NCBI GenBank assembly: GCA_021734835.1
Contig: JAIPIH010000009.1
Location: forward strand, 1 to 64,000
DNA: 64,000 bases
From: Candidatus Cloacimonadota bacterium
GTDB taxonomy: Bacteria > Cloacimonadota > Cloacimonadia > Cloacimonadales > TCS61
Direction of reading: 5' to 3'
The notes beneath the pieces were generated by a model. That model worked only from the letters and a program-made list of their open reading frames with translations. It ran no database searches and was not told the DNA's origin. Shown here piece by piece: positions 47,131-55,963 of the stretch. The translations under genes and the position numbers were made by a program. Numbering within the stretch: position 1 is the first letter of the stretch; every line of letters starts with the position of its first letter.

Positions 47131-49850
47131 GATGTGATCTTCCTTCTATCCAATAGGTCACGTCGAGTTATCTCTTTTGTTTCATATTTATCCGGTTTAT
47201 CAGCCAAACCAAAACCATTACTCATTATCTCCTGCAATACCCGCCACATCTCGTTTTTTAGGTCGATCCTTTTCTTGAGCAGCTTCATATTTTTCTGCTC
47301 AACAAAAAATAGAAAAGAATTTATCTCCGTACCAGAATCAGGAGAATCGATCAAATAACAGATATATTCGTAAAATTGCAGTTGTTGACTATAAAGTGTT
47401 AGCTTGGCGGTACTGCTGCTGCCGGTTTTGAAATCAAAAATATACTTGCTTTCTTCAGTATGAATTCTCAGATCAGGACGGCCACGCAGATAAACATCAA
47501 AATCATCGATTTTAAAGAATAAATTGCCTAAGCTTTCCTCAGTCTCAGGGAAAACTTTTATAATTTTATCCGAAAGCTGCAAGTCATTGTGCAGGCGATA
47601 GAAGAAATTTTCTATACCGTCTGCCAGCAGTGGTATGAATATTTGGTGGAAATAAATTTGAGAAAAGTTATGTGAGGAGAGATAGCGAAAATCCCTGTTA
47701 TATTTCAAAAAATGATCGAGTGCTTGTTCGATATAAAGTTTAGTATTGTTAACAAAATCATGTTTAAAACTTGCGGAATGATAAACATCGATCAATCGCT
47801 TCCACACCAGATCTAAAACTTCATGCGTAATCTTTCCGATTAATTTACTGCTGAAATCATCGGCAATTTCTATCTCCCGCTTTTTCAGTTCAGCTACAAA
47901 TTCTAGATAATATTCAAAAGAATTGTTTTTCAGCTTTTCCCACTTATAAAAACTTAAATTGTAATTGTTCTTGAGGAAATCCTGCTTTCGGAAAGGAAAG
48001 ATAAAAAAATTATCTGGAAGTTCGATATTTTTCGGGACTTTTGGTAATTTTTTGGGCAGAAGTCGGTTAAAAAGCTGTTTGTGGAGATCAATATTAGTCT
48101 CGGTATCAGTTTCTTCCACCAGATCGTCTAATTTCAATTCTTCAATAAAAGAGCTGACTTCAATATCTTCTTCCAAGTTATAACGTGAGAAAGCAATGAC
48201 CTTTTTACAATTGCATAGCAGACGGAAAAAATAATATTTGTCACGTAAAGTGATATCATCATAGGTCTTTAAACCTAACTCTTTACGTTGATTTTCAGAA
48301 AACAGAAATTGCTTGTGCTTACGGTCGGGAAGTACGCCTTCCACCACATTCAAAATGAAAAGATCATTAAATTCTAAGTTACGAGAATCTTGCAGAGAAG
48401 TTATTTTATAAGGCTTATTTTGATTAGTATCTTCCAGCTTAAGTTTTTTTGGTTTTAGATAATCCAGAAGTAATTGCAGCAGATTTACTTCAGAATTGTG
48501 CGGGAAAACATTCTGCCAATTTGTTATTAACTGAATTTCTTCGATCGAATTGAAGTCTGCCAGAGATGCAATTAACACTTCACTAACATCAGTTTTATTA
48601 TTAAAATCTGTTAGTAAGTATTCAAGGTCGATCTTTGTAACGATGTAATCCAGTAGATCTTGACTTGATCTATTTTTCATCAAATCCTTTAAGAAAAGAA
48701 AAATAGATTCAATTGAAGCGGAGAACTCCTTATGCCGATACCAATAATAATCTTGGTCGATATATTTATAATCGTTGTCGATCAATTCAAATAAGTGGGT
48801 TCGAAAGGCTTCACGATCAGTATTATTAGGAATGAAGTAGGTAAGAAGATCATCCTTCGCACTTAAAGAAAGCAGAGACTCCACAGAAATTAAAAATGGC
48901 TTCCCTTTCCAGATAATAGAACTCAGGATTTCGGAAATTACTTTGAAAAAACGGTAAAATCTTGAATTGGAAAAATATAGATCAACAGGTTTTGCAAATA
49001 TCTCTGCTGATAGCAAATGTGAATATGATTGCTTTTCAAATTGGAAATCAATGATATCTGCTTTTTCCACTTTTGCCAGTTCCATTGCTAATTGCGCTAT
49101 CATTTCAGTTTGATCGGGTGCTGTATACAGAATCAATTTATGAGAGATAAATTGTTTTATATGTTCCGCCTGGAATGTAGACGAAGTTGCTAATGTCTCT
49201 TGATTCAGACAGGATTGTGGAATCTGCGAGAGGATAAGAACACGATCTTTAAAAATTTTCAGAAGTTTTTTTTCTAATTCTGTGAAATAAAACTGGTTCA
49301 CAACGATAATTTTGGAGAAAGGATTTTCAGTTCTCAGATTTTCCAGATCACGAACAAAAATATGATCAGTAAACCCAATATCATCCAGATAAGATCTGTA
49401 TTTATCAGCAATCTGCTGTAAATATCGCCAAGTATTGAGCTGCCAGTCTCCTGCTGTTTGTTTGATCTCTAGGATTTTATCTATTTTACTTGATTCTATC
49501 AATTCCTCTTTGATCTCTTCCCAAAATCTAAAAAAATTATGAGAGAAAGCTATAGATTGTTTATAAGAATGTATCCTGAAAAAATCTTTCTCAGTTTTAG
49601 TAAGTAATAGAAAGAGAACTAAAGTGCGCTTCTCTTCTTTCAATATCGGTTTATTCACCAAGAAAAGTGTATCTTTCCATTCATCCATCGTGAGAAATTT
49701 ATGTTCACTGAAATCCCAATCCGGTTGATACATTTTTTGAGCTATTAGTTTACAGCGCCGGGTAGGGAAGAGGAGCAGACATTTTCCCTTGTCGATCTCA
49801 TCTAAAGCGGCATGTAGGATATTTTGATCAAGAGGTATATGTTTGATCAT
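47127..49850 (-). CDS. addB: AddB-like PD-(D/E)XK nuclease/inactive helicase subunit
   Basis: A subunit of about 907 residues partnering AddA. The N-terminal part has LLLFPTRRCKLIAQ and helicase-like features without a functional Walker A; the C terminus carries the PD-(D/E)XK nuclease: IGKITHEVLD, GRPDLRIH and FDFKTGSSS followed by QLQFYEYIC. The cysteines of a 4Fe-4S staple known in Bacillus AddB are not evident, as in the Bacteroidota-type AddB. The start at 49850 is preferred over 49868 because its ATG overlaps the TGA of the upstream DUF554 gene (ATGA), the usual coupling pattern here. Recognition of a Chi-like sequence is expected for the family but cannot be read here. Confidence 0.85.
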   Translation of the reverse strand: MIKHIPLDQNILHAALDEIDKGKCLLLFPTRRCKLIAQKMYQPDWDFSEHKFLTMDEWKDTLFLVNKPILKEEKRTLVLFLLLTKTEKDFFRIHSYKQSIAFSHNFFRFWEEIKEELIESSKIDKILEIKQTAGDWQLNTWRYLQQIADKYRSYLDDIGFTDHIFVRDLENLRTENPFSKIIVVNQFYFTELEKKLLKIFKDRVLILSQIPQSCLNQETLATSSTFQAEHIKQFISHKLILYTAPDQTEMIAQLAMELAKVEKADIIDFQFEKQSYSHLLSAEIFAKPVDLYFSNSRFYRFFKVISEILSSIIWKGKPFLISVESLLSLSAKDDLLTYFIPNNTDREAFRTHLFELIDNDYKYIDQDYYWYRHKEFSASIESIFLFLKDLMKNRSSQDLLDYIVTKIDLEYLLTDFNNKTDVSEVLIASLADFNSIEEIQLITNWQNVFPHNSEVNLLQLLLDYLKPKKLKLEDTNQNKPYKITSLQDSRNLEFNDLFILNVVEGVLPDRKHKQFLFSENQRKELGLKTYDDITLRDKYYFFRLLCNCKKVIAFSRYNLEEDIEVSSFIEELKLDDLVEETDTETNIDLHKQLFNRLLPKKLPKVPKNIELPDNFFIFPFRKQDFLKNNYNLSFYKWEKLKNNSFEYYLEFVAELKKREIEIADDFSSKLIGKITHEVLDLVWKRLIDVYHSASFKHDFVNNTKLYIEQALDHFLKYNRDFRYLSSHNFSQIYFHQIFIPLLADGIENFFYRLHNDLQLSDKIIKVFPETEESLGNLFFKIDDFDVYLRGRPDLRIHTEESKYIFDFKTGSSSTAKLTLYSQQLQFYEYICYLIDSPDSGTEINSFLFFVEQKNMKLLKKRIDLKNEMWRVLQEIMSNGFGLADKPDKYETKEITRRDLLDRRKITS

Positions 49851-50530
49851 ATGATGTTCTTTATCCATGTTAGAAGTAAAATTATGGCAAGTGCTGGCAG
49901 CATGTTAAGCACCCGAACTTGCTTTAATTCCAAGATCCTGATACTCAGTCCGAGCAGCAAAATACCACCAACGGAAGTGAGATTATTTACGTAAATTTCA
50001 CTAAAATAATTTCCTACTAATGCTGTGAGCAGTGTGAGCCCTCCTTGATATATTAACAGCGGAATAACTGAGAATAAAACACCTATTCCAAGTGCGGAAG
50101 AAAGTGCCATTGCCGCAAAACCATCCATTATAGATTTTGTGAGCAGCAGGTTTGGTTTTCCACCCAGTCCTTCTTCTATCGCACCCAATATCGTTAGTGA
50201 GCCCATGCAGAAAAGCAGGAAAGCAGTGATCAAACCCTCAGAAAATTTATCATTTTTGGATCTTAGCTTTTTTTTCAGCTTCTTGCTCTTTCCTTCCATC
50301 CAAAATTCTATATTGAGAGCTTCTCCAATTAACGAGCCGGAGATAAGACTGAGTACAATAATTAGATAAGCAGCAGATTTAAATGCCATGATCATTCCAA
50401 GAAATAGTGTAAATAGTCCTATCGCCTGAAAGGCAACCTCAGTAAATCTTTTGGAAAAACGTGAGTGCAGCATCACGCCTGCTATGCTGCCGATGATCAC
50501 TGTGCCAGCATTTATTAATGTTCCTGTCAT
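49847..50530 (-). CDS. DUF554 family membrane protein
   Basis: A 227-residue polytopic membrane protein of the DUF554 (YqgA/YdfK) family: begins MTGTLINAGTVIIGSIAGVML, then GLFTLFLGMIMAF, a basic cytosolic loop (KKLKKKLRSKN), FLLFCMGSLTILGAIEEGL and GGILLLGLSIRILEL near the end. About seven helices. The start at 50530 is chosen because TGAGGATAAA precedes that ATG, whereas the upstream in-frame ATG has no ribosome binding site and adds a polar 19-residue leader. Function unknown; some members are linked to transport. It is the first gene of the addB-addA transcript and may simply share the promoter. Confidence 0.85.
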   Translation of the reverse strand: MTGTLINAGTVIIGSIAGVMLHSRFSKRFTEVAFQAIGLFTLFLGMIMAFKSAAYLIIVLSLISGSLIGEALNIEFWMEGKSKKLKKKLRSKNDKFSEGLITAFLLFCMGSLTILGAIEEGLGGKPNLLLTKSIMDGFAAMALSSALGIGVLFSVIPLLIYQGGLTLLTALVGNYFSEIYVNNLTSVGGILLLGLSIRILELKQVRVLNMLPALAIILLLTWIKNII

Positions 50531-50635
50531 TTTATCCTCATTTATCTCATGATGAATTTCCCAGCTTGTTACTACTGTCTGCTGCAAAACTACCAGTAGG
50601 ATGTATCATGAAATATTTAATTACAACTTACTTAA

Positions 50636-51289
50636 TTATATAGCTCTGATCAGTTCTGGGTAATTATTTTTTGAATAATTCACTGCTTGAGAAACCGGAT
50701 TAATGTCTAAATATTCATCAGCATGCGGTTTTAGAAGTCCATGTAGCAATTCTATGTCGTTTTCTACCAACCAGGCAGATCCGTGCGATTTATCTAATAT
50801 TACCGGCATGCGGTGATGGATATCTTCCATTTGTTGATTTGATTTACTGGTGATAATAGAACAGGATAAAAGTTGTTTTCCCTGAGGAGAATTCCATAAT
50901 TCCCAGATACCGGCGAAACTGAATAATTCTCTATCTTTTAAGGTTATATAAAATGGTTGTTTATCACTATTTCTCCATTCATAAAAACCGTTAGCTGGAA
51001 TTAAACATCTTCTATGAAGAAAAGCCCTTTTAAAAGTAGGCTTTTCAGCAATAGTTTCACTTCGTGTATTTATTAATTTGTAATTGATATTCTCTTCTTT
51101 TGCCCAATATGGGATAAGTCCCCATTTACTCATGCGAAGTATATTCCTGTTATTATTATAACTAATTATGGGAATTTCTTGTCCAGGTGAAACATTGTAA
51201 TTTGGCTTAATATTATCGATCTCGTTGAGAAGATCAGTATAATCTTTGATAGACTGAAAACTACTATATAAAGCGAATCTTCCACACAT
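50636..51289 (-). CDS. yedK: SOS response-associated peptidase YedK (HMCES family abasic-site shield)
   Basis: A 217-residue SRAP-domain protein. The catalytic Cys2 is in place (MCGRF after Met removal), and the other active-site blocks are intact: NTRSETIAEKPTFKRAF, RRCLIPANGFYEWR and HHRMPVILDK. YedK/HMCES crosslinks to abasic sites in single-stranded DNA and thereby protects replication forks. It is typically found beside translesion polymerases and SOS genes, exactly as here: 42 bases after dinB in the umuD-umuC-dinB-yedK row. Start supported by GGGGGA upstream of the ATG. Confidence 0.93.
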   Translation of the reverse strand: MCGRFALYSSFQSIKDYTDLLNEIDNIKPNYNVSPGQEIPIISYNNNRNILRMSKWGLIPYWAKEENINYKLINTRSETIAEKPTFKRAFLHRRCLIPANGFYEWRNSDKQPFYITLKDRELFSFAGIWELWNSPQGKQLLSCSIITSKSNQQMEDIHHRMPVILDKSHGSAWLVENDIELLHGLLKPHADEYLDINPVSQAVNYSKNNYPELIRAI

Positions 51290-51331
51290 TGAATCCCCCT
51301 TGGTTGAAGCTTTTTCTACAATTATTTTGTC

Positions 51332-52459
51332 TTAAATAATCGGGATCTGCCCTTCGTAAAACGATAGAATTTCTTGTTTATCCTGATCATCATTTTGCCA
51401 CACTAAATTTGATACACTCATGCCTAATAACCGTATTTTGCATTTAGGTCCTAGGTTTTCCAGCAGCATCTTTCTTCCCAGATGGTTGATCACATCAACT
51501 TTATCAAATGGAATATCTATAGTTTTACTCCTGCTCACAACATCAAAATTTGCATATTTGATTTTTAATGTCAAAGTTTTTGCTTTAAAATGTCTTTCTT
51601 GCATTTGCTTACTGATCTTTTCTCCCAGCTCTGATATTATTTTCACCATTGTATCTATATTTGTTACATCCTTGCTAAATGTTCGTTCATGTCCCAGTGA
51701 TTTCCTGATTCTTTCAGTTACTATTTCCCGGTTATCAATACCACGAACAATATTGTAATAATATTTGCCAACTTTTCCAAAATGCTGAACCAGTTCTTTT
51801 AGCGTCCTCTCTTTTAAATCTTTACCGTTGTTGATACCCAGCATTTTCATCTTCTTTTCACTTGCCTTGCCAATGCCGTGAAATTTACCAATTGGAAGTT
51901 CTTCTAATACTTGTTTTGCCTTTAAAGGTGTGACCACAACTAATCCGTCTGGTTTATTCATGTCTGAGGCAATTTTTGCCAGAAACTTATTATATGAAAC
52001 TCCCGCCGATGCAGTAAGCTTTGTTTTGTTAAAGATCTTGCTTCTTATTTCTATTGCGATCTGAGTAGCAGAGGCGATACATTTTTTATTATTTGTTACA
52101 TCAAGATAAGCCTCATCAATAGATACAGGCTCAACAAGATCGGAATATTCAAAAAATATTTCTTCAATTAACTTGGAAGCCTCTCTGTAAGCATCAAATC
52201 TTCCTCTCACAAATATAGCCTGCGGACACAGTTTATAAGCCATAAAACTGGGCATTGCAGAATGTATTCCAAACTTTCTTGCTTCATAAGAACAAGTTGC
52301 CACAACACCCCGACTGTTTGGCTTGCCTCCTACTATGATAGGTTTACCTTTATACTGAGGATTATCGCGGATTTCTACTGCGGCAAAAAAAGCATCCATA
52401 TCCACATGGATTATTTTGCGAATTTCTCTTTCTTTCTGTATTTTATCCATCTTTCCCAT
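51332..52459 (-). CDS. dinB: DNA polymerase IV (Y-family, DinB)
   Basis: A 375-residue translesion polymerase. Catalytic residues: Asp in HVDMDAFFAAVE near the start and the Asp-Glu pair in EPVSIDEAYLDVT; also YKGKPIIVGG, ATCSYEARKFGIHSAMP and SYNKFLAKIASDMNKPDG, all standard. The C-terminal little-finger domain (about 240-350) is present. A beta-clamp-binding motif may be near the C terminus (QEILSFYEG) but is not a clean match. The start follows the umuC stop by one base, and two Met (52459 and 52450) are possible. Part of the umuD-led operon, so likely damage-induced. Confidence 0.95.
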   Translation of the reverse strand: MGKMDKIQKEREIRKIIHVDMDAFFAAVEIRDNPQYKGKPIIVGGKPNSRGVVATCSYEARKFGIHSAMPSFMAYKLCPQAIFVRGRFDAYREASKLIEEIFFEYSDLVEPVSIDEAYLDVTNNKKCIASATQIAIEIRSKIFNKTKLTASAGVSYNKFLAKIASDMNKPDGLVVVTPLKAKQVLEELPIGKFHGIGKASEKKMKMLGINNGKDLKERTLKELVQHFGKVGKYYYNIVRGIDNREIVTERIRKSLGHERTFSKDVTNIDTMVKIISELGEKISKQMQERHFKAKTLTLKIKYANFDVVSRSKTIDIPFDKVDVINHLGRKMLLENLGPKCKIRLLGMSVSNLVWQNDDQDKQEILSFYEGQIPII

Positions 52460-52460
52460 C

Positions 52461-53741
52461 TTAGATCGCCTTCACCACAGGAATATGCTGCCAACTTGTT
52501 GTATAGCTGGGAGTGAGCTGTTCTCTTCTCATTTGCCAGGTTTTTTTTATACCGGAAGAAGCATAAGTGATCTTATGAGATCCCATCTTTTCATTAATAT
52601 CATCCATGCAATCCATTATTATCTTTCTGTCATCATCCAGATAAGTAGGCTGAAAAAGATCCAGTGGAGCTTTACTTTGGTGTATAATATCGGCTAACAT
52701 TACACCAACTTTCTTATATTTATAGCCCGGACGATATATCCTCTTTAGAATTTTATTAGCAGCGTGTATAAAATCGGGCGTGTATCCGGAAGGGAGAGGT
52801 AAGCGGACTTTCGCATAATTTGCATATTGGGGCTCATTTTTAAAACGATTTGTTGATAGAAACACAATGACAAGCGATGCAACTTGATTTTCAGAACGTA
52901 ATTTCTTCACTGCAGTAGTGCAATAGTCGGAAGTAGCTTCTAAGAGATTCTGCAGGTCTGTTACCGGATTTCCAAACGATTTTGATGACACTATCTCTTT
53001 TTTTGGTTTTATATCTTTCTCTAAATCGAGACAGGAAATCCCACGTAGTTCTTTCACCGTTCTCAATCCAACAATTGTCATCTTTTTCTGTATCCATTTG
53101 TCAGGAGCCTGCGTGAATTCAAAAGCGTTGGTTATGCCATTACGACGCAGCATTTTAGCATATTGCCTGCCTATACCCCAAATATTTTCTACCTGCGTCC
53201 AGCGCAGTATTTTATCGTGATCAGGATGATCTGTAATATCAAATACACCCTCAGCAAAATTATGCTTTTTCGCAAAGTGATTGGCAATTTTAGCCAGAGT
53301 TTTAGTAGGTCCGATGCCTACGGATACAGGAAGCCCGACATGCTTTTTTACCGTTTCTTTTATTTCTCTGCCATATTGTGTAAGGTCTTTATATTCAAAG
53401 CCCTTAAGTGAAAGAAAAGCTTCGTCGATCGAATATATTTCCAATTCCGGTGTAAATATTGATAATGTGTCCATGACTCTAGCAGACATATCACCATAGA
53501 GGGCGTAATTGGAAGAAAATATTCTAATATCATTTTTTCTGATCAGATGTTTGTTTATTTTGAAAATAGGAGTACCGCGGGTTACGCCAAGTTTCTTCAG
53601 GTTTTTTGATAGCGCTACGATAATACCGTCATTATTTGATAATATTCCCACCGGCTTATCAATGATATCCGGGTTAAATACTTCTTCGCAGGAAGCATAG
53701 AAACTGTTGCAGTCAACTAAGGCGACGATCTCTTTGCCCAT
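52461..53741 (-). CDS. umuC: DNA polymerase V catalytic subunit UmuC
   Basis: A 426-residue Y-family polymerase of the UmuC type: LVDCNSFYASCEEVFNPDI at the start, GVTRGTPIFKI, SIDEAFLSLKG with the catalytic Asp-Glu, GIGPTKTLAKIANHFAKK, WGIGRQYAKMLRRNGI in the helix-hairpin-helix, and the C-terminal UmuC domain with SYTTSWQHIPVV. Length matches E. coli UmuC (422). It begins two bases after the umuD stop and ends one base before dinB. Together with processed UmuD' it should form a mutagenic translesion polymerase. Confidence 0.95.
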   Translation of the reverse strand: MGKEIVALVDCNSFYASCEEVFNPDIIDKPVGILSNNDGIIVALSKNLKKLGVTRGTPIFKINKHLIRKNDIRIFSSNYALYGDMSARVMDTLSIFTPELEIYSIDEAFLSLKGFEYKDLTQYGREIKETVKKHVGLPVSVGIGPTKTLAKIANHFAKKHNFAEGVFDITDHPDHDKILRWTQVENIWGIGRQYAKMLRRNGITNAFEFTQAPDKWIQKKMTIVGLRTVKELRGISCLDLEKDIKPKKEIVSSKSFGNPVTDLQNLLEATSDYCTTAVKKLRSENQVASLVIVFLSTNRFKNEPQYANYAKVRLPLPSGYTPDFIHAANKILKRIYRPGYKYKKVGVMLADIIHQSKAPLDLFQPTYLDDDRKIIMDCMDDINEKMGSHKITYASSGIKKTWQMRREQLTPSYTTSWQHIPVVKAI

Positions 53742-53743
53742 TG

Positions 53744-54205
53744 CTATCTCATTTTATGAATAGAGTAGATCACAACCCCCCAGATATGAAAATTTATATC
53801 ATGGGTTATTTCCAGGGAACTAAATTCAGGATTATCAGGATTGAGAAACCATTTTCCGTTCTTTTTATAGAGCCGTTTTACAGTAAGTTCGCCATCGACA
53901 ATGGCGATAACTATTTTTTTGTGATCCGGTTCTACCGCTCTGTCAACTATGAGAATATCGCCGGGGAAAATTCCCGCTTCTACCATTGAATAACCGTCTA
54001 CTTTTACAAAATAAGTAGCCGCAGGATGAGCAATAAGGTGTTCATTCAGATCAAGATTTTCCTCGATATAATCCTGTGCGGGAGAAGGAAACCCGGCAGA
54101 CACTTCGTTGCCCAGTAATGGGCGATGCAAAGAATGTGTTCTCTTATAATTTAAAATATTAGAAATAGAGCTGTCTGTCCTATATTTGAATAGCTTCTCT
54201 ATCAT
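53744..54205 (-). CDS. umuD: UmuD (LexA-like self-cleaving S24 peptidase)
   Basis: A 153-residue polymerase V accessory protein. The self-cleavage machinery is intact: predicted cleavage between Ala37 and Gly38 (EVSAGFPSPAQDY), catalytic Ser73 in VDGYSMVEAG and Lys110 in GELTVKRLY. The spacings (36 residues from site to Ser, 37 from Ser to Lys) equal those of E. coli UmuD, though the cut would be Ala-Gly rather than Cys-Gly. The N terminus is about 13 residues longer than in E. coli. A very strong GGAGGT precedes the ATG. It heads the translesion operon behind the operator-overlapped promoter at 54238-54267. Confidence 0.95.
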   Translation of the reverse strand: MIEKLFKYRTDSSISNILNYKRTHSLHRPLLGNEVSAGFPSPAQDYIEENLDLNEHLIAHPAATYFVKVDGYSMVEAGIFPGDILIVDRAVEPDHKKIVIAIVDGELTVKRLYKKNGKWFLNPDNPEFSSLEITHDINFHIWGVVIYSIHKMR

Positions 54206-54237
54206 AATTACCTCCTATCGCCGATAATTTACAATAC

Positions 54238-54267
54238 GAAATATTAACTACATAGTTAAAGTGTCAA
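54238..54267 (-). promoter_or_regulatory. umuD promoter with palindromic operator in the spacer
   Basis: On the minus strand TTGACA (54262-54267) and TATATT (54238-54243, five of six matches) are 18 bases apart. The spacer is filled by a perfect palindrome with arms TTAACTA and TAGTTAA around two central bases (54244-54259). A dyad between -35 and -10 is the classic site for a repressor; given the SOS genes downstream, LexA is the leading candidate, though the sequence differs from E. coli (CTGT-N8-ACAG) and Bacillus boxes. Confidence 0.7.
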
Positions 54268-54388
54268 TGATTATATTAACTTATTAGATAAATATTCAGA
54301 AAAATTAAAAAAGGTTGATAAAAGTAAAATACTTGACATATATAAAATATTATTGTGATTTTGAACAATACAAAAAAGGAGGGAATTT

Positions 54389-54781
54389 ATGGATTCAATG
54401 CTATTTACAATTGCTAAAGGTGGCGGTGGTTTTGTTACATTTTTAATATTTGCTATTTGGATTATCACCATAGTCGGTCTCTGGAAAATATTTCAAAAAG
54501 CTGGTAAACCGGGATGGGGCGCACTTATCCCAATTTATAATATCATCTTATGGCTGGAAATTGTTAGAAGACCCGGATGGTGGATTATATTGATCTTAAT
54601 AGTTCCATTAGCTAATATAATCTGTTTCATTATTGTTATTTTTGATTTAGCTAAATCATTTGGTAAAGGTGTTGGATATGGTTTTGGTTTGCTGCTCCTG
54701 CCATTAATATTCTTCCCGATGCTTGGATTCGGAGAAGCTGAATATACTCCAATAAAACGTGAAATAGTCGTTCAAACTTAG
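54389..54781 (+). CDS. DUF5684 family small membrane protein
   Basis: A 130-residue protein with three to four transmembrane segments and the DUF5684 signature: LWKIFQKAGKPGWGALIPIYNIILWLEIVRRPGWW, then FDLAKSFGKGVGYGFGLLLLPLIFFPMLGFG. The family occurs next to signal-peptidase-like or envelope genes, but has no proven function. AAGGAGGG (54376-54383) gives a firm start. A TTGACA hexamer lies at 54333-54338 without a good -10. It is followed by a strong terminator and is therefore a single-gene unit. Confidence 0.85.
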   Translation: MDSMLFTIAKGGGGFVTFLIFAIWIITIVGLWKIFQKAGKPGWGALIPIYNIILWLEIVRRPGWWIILILIVPLANIICFIIVIFDLAKSFGKGVGYGFGLLLLPLIFFPMLGFGEAEYTPIKREIVVQT

Positions 54782-54801
54782 AAAATAGATTTAAAAATAC
54801 T

Positions 54802-54829
54802 AAAGCACTGTTGCGGCAGTGCTTTTTTT
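54802..54829 (+). terminator. Rho-independent terminator after the DUF5684 gene
   Basis: A 9-bp stem (AAAGCACTG / CAGTGCTTT) with loop TTGCGG is followed by four more T then ATTTG. It cleanly separates this gene from the threonine aldolase promoter. Confidence 0.9.
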
Positions 54830-54838
54830 ATTTGTAAT

Positions 54839-54866
54839 TTGACAAAATATCTGAACAAAATATGCT
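54839..54866 (+). promoter_or_regulatory. Promoter of the threonine aldolase gene
   Basis: TTGACA (54839-54844), a 16-base spacer and TATGCT (54861-54866, four of six matches), 32 bases before the ATG. Confidence 0.55.
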
Positions 54867-54897
54867 AAGTTAATATAAAATTCAAAAGAAGGAAGTT

Positions 54898-55935
54898 ATG
54901 AAGAAAACATTAAAAAGAGGTTTTGCCAGTGATAATAATGCCGGGATACATCCGGAAGTTCTAAAAGCTCTGCAAACAGCTAATCAAGGGCATTGTATTG
55001 CCTATGGTGACGATATCTTTACAGAAAGAGCAATCAAAAAAATAAAAGAATATTTTAATGAAGATGTAGATGTTTATCTAACATTCAATGGTACAGGTTC
55101 AAATGTGCTTTCTCTTAAAATGTTAACAGATTCATTTAATTCTATTATTTGTGCGGAAACTTCTCATATTAATGTAGATGAATGCGGAGCACCGGAAAAA
55201 TTCACAGGTAGTAAATTACTTTCAGTACCAACAGAGGATGGTAAACTTACCGTTGATTGTATTAAGTATCATATGCATGGATTTGACTTTGAACATCACT
55301 CTCAACCTCAAGTAATATCAATAACTCAGGCAACCGAAATGGGAACTGTTTATACCGTAAAAGAAATAGAAAAGATCGCGAGCTATGCTCATAAACACAA
55401 GCTCTATGTTCATATGGATGGAGCCAGACTCAGTAATGCTGCGGTTAGTATAGATAAAAGTTTTTGGGAAATAACAGGACAAGCTGGGATTGATGTGCTC
55501 TCTTTTGGACTTACTAAAAATGGAGCTATGAACGCAGAAGCAATAATATTTTTTAACAAAGAGATTTCCCGGAAATTTAAATTTTATCGGAAGCAAGGGA
55601 TGCAGTTAGCCTCTAAAATGAGATTTATGGCAGTTCAATTTGAAGCGCTGCTCTCTAATGAACTTTGGAAACGAAATGCTGAACATGCGAATAAAATGGC
55701 AAAAATATTAGCTGATAAAGTTGCAGATATCCCACAGATTAACATCACTCAGAAGGTAGAAGCGAATGGAATATTCGCAATTATACCGGCAGTAATAATT
55801 CCTAAATTACAAGATCAATTTTTCTTTTATATGTGGGATCAAAAAAAATCGGAAGTACGTTGGATGACATCCTTTGACACCCAACTCTCGGATATTGATG
55901 ATTTTATTGTTTTACTCAAAAAGTTACTAAAGTAA
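54898..55935 (+). CDS. Threonine aldolase family PLP enzyme
   Basis: A 345-residue fold-type I PLP enzyme that cleaves beta-hydroxy amino acids (L-threonine or L-allo-threonine) to glycine and an aldehyde. Family blocks: FASDNNAGIHPEVLKAL, AYGDDIFTERA, the substrate/PLP stretch NGTGSNVLSLKML, HMDGARLSNAA with the PLP-binding Asp and Arg, and the PLP lysine in SFGLTKNGAMNAEA. TKNGAMNAEA marks the subgroup common in bacteria and annotated as low-specificity L-threonine aldolase. GAAGGAAG lies 4-6 bases before the ATG. It is monocistronic and convergent with the pilus secretin gene, 28 bases apart. Confidence 0.88.
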   Translation: MKKTLKRGFASDNNAGIHPEVLKALQTANQGHCIAYGDDIFTERAIKKIKEYFNEDVDVYLTFNGTGSNVLSLKMLTDSFNSIICAETSHINVDECGAPEKFTGSKLLSVPTEDGKLTVDCIKYHMHGFDFEHHSQPQVISITQATEMGTVYTVKEIEKIASYAHKHKLYVHMDGARLSNAAVSIDKSFWEITGQAGIDVLSFGLTKNGAMNAEAIIFFNKEISRKFKFYRKQGMQLASKMRFMAVQFEALLSNELWKRNAEHANKMAKILADKVADIPQINITQKVEANGIFAIIPAVIIPKLQDQFFFYMWDQKKSEVRWMTSFDTQLSDIDDFIVLLKKLLK

Positions 55936-55963
55936 AATCTTGAGAGAAAGTTATCTGCTAAAA

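Noticed and set aside
50531-50587. 19-residue N-terminal extension of the DUF554 protein
   Set aside because: The internal ATG at 50530 has a strong Shine-Dalgarno and gives the family N terminus; the extension is polar with none.
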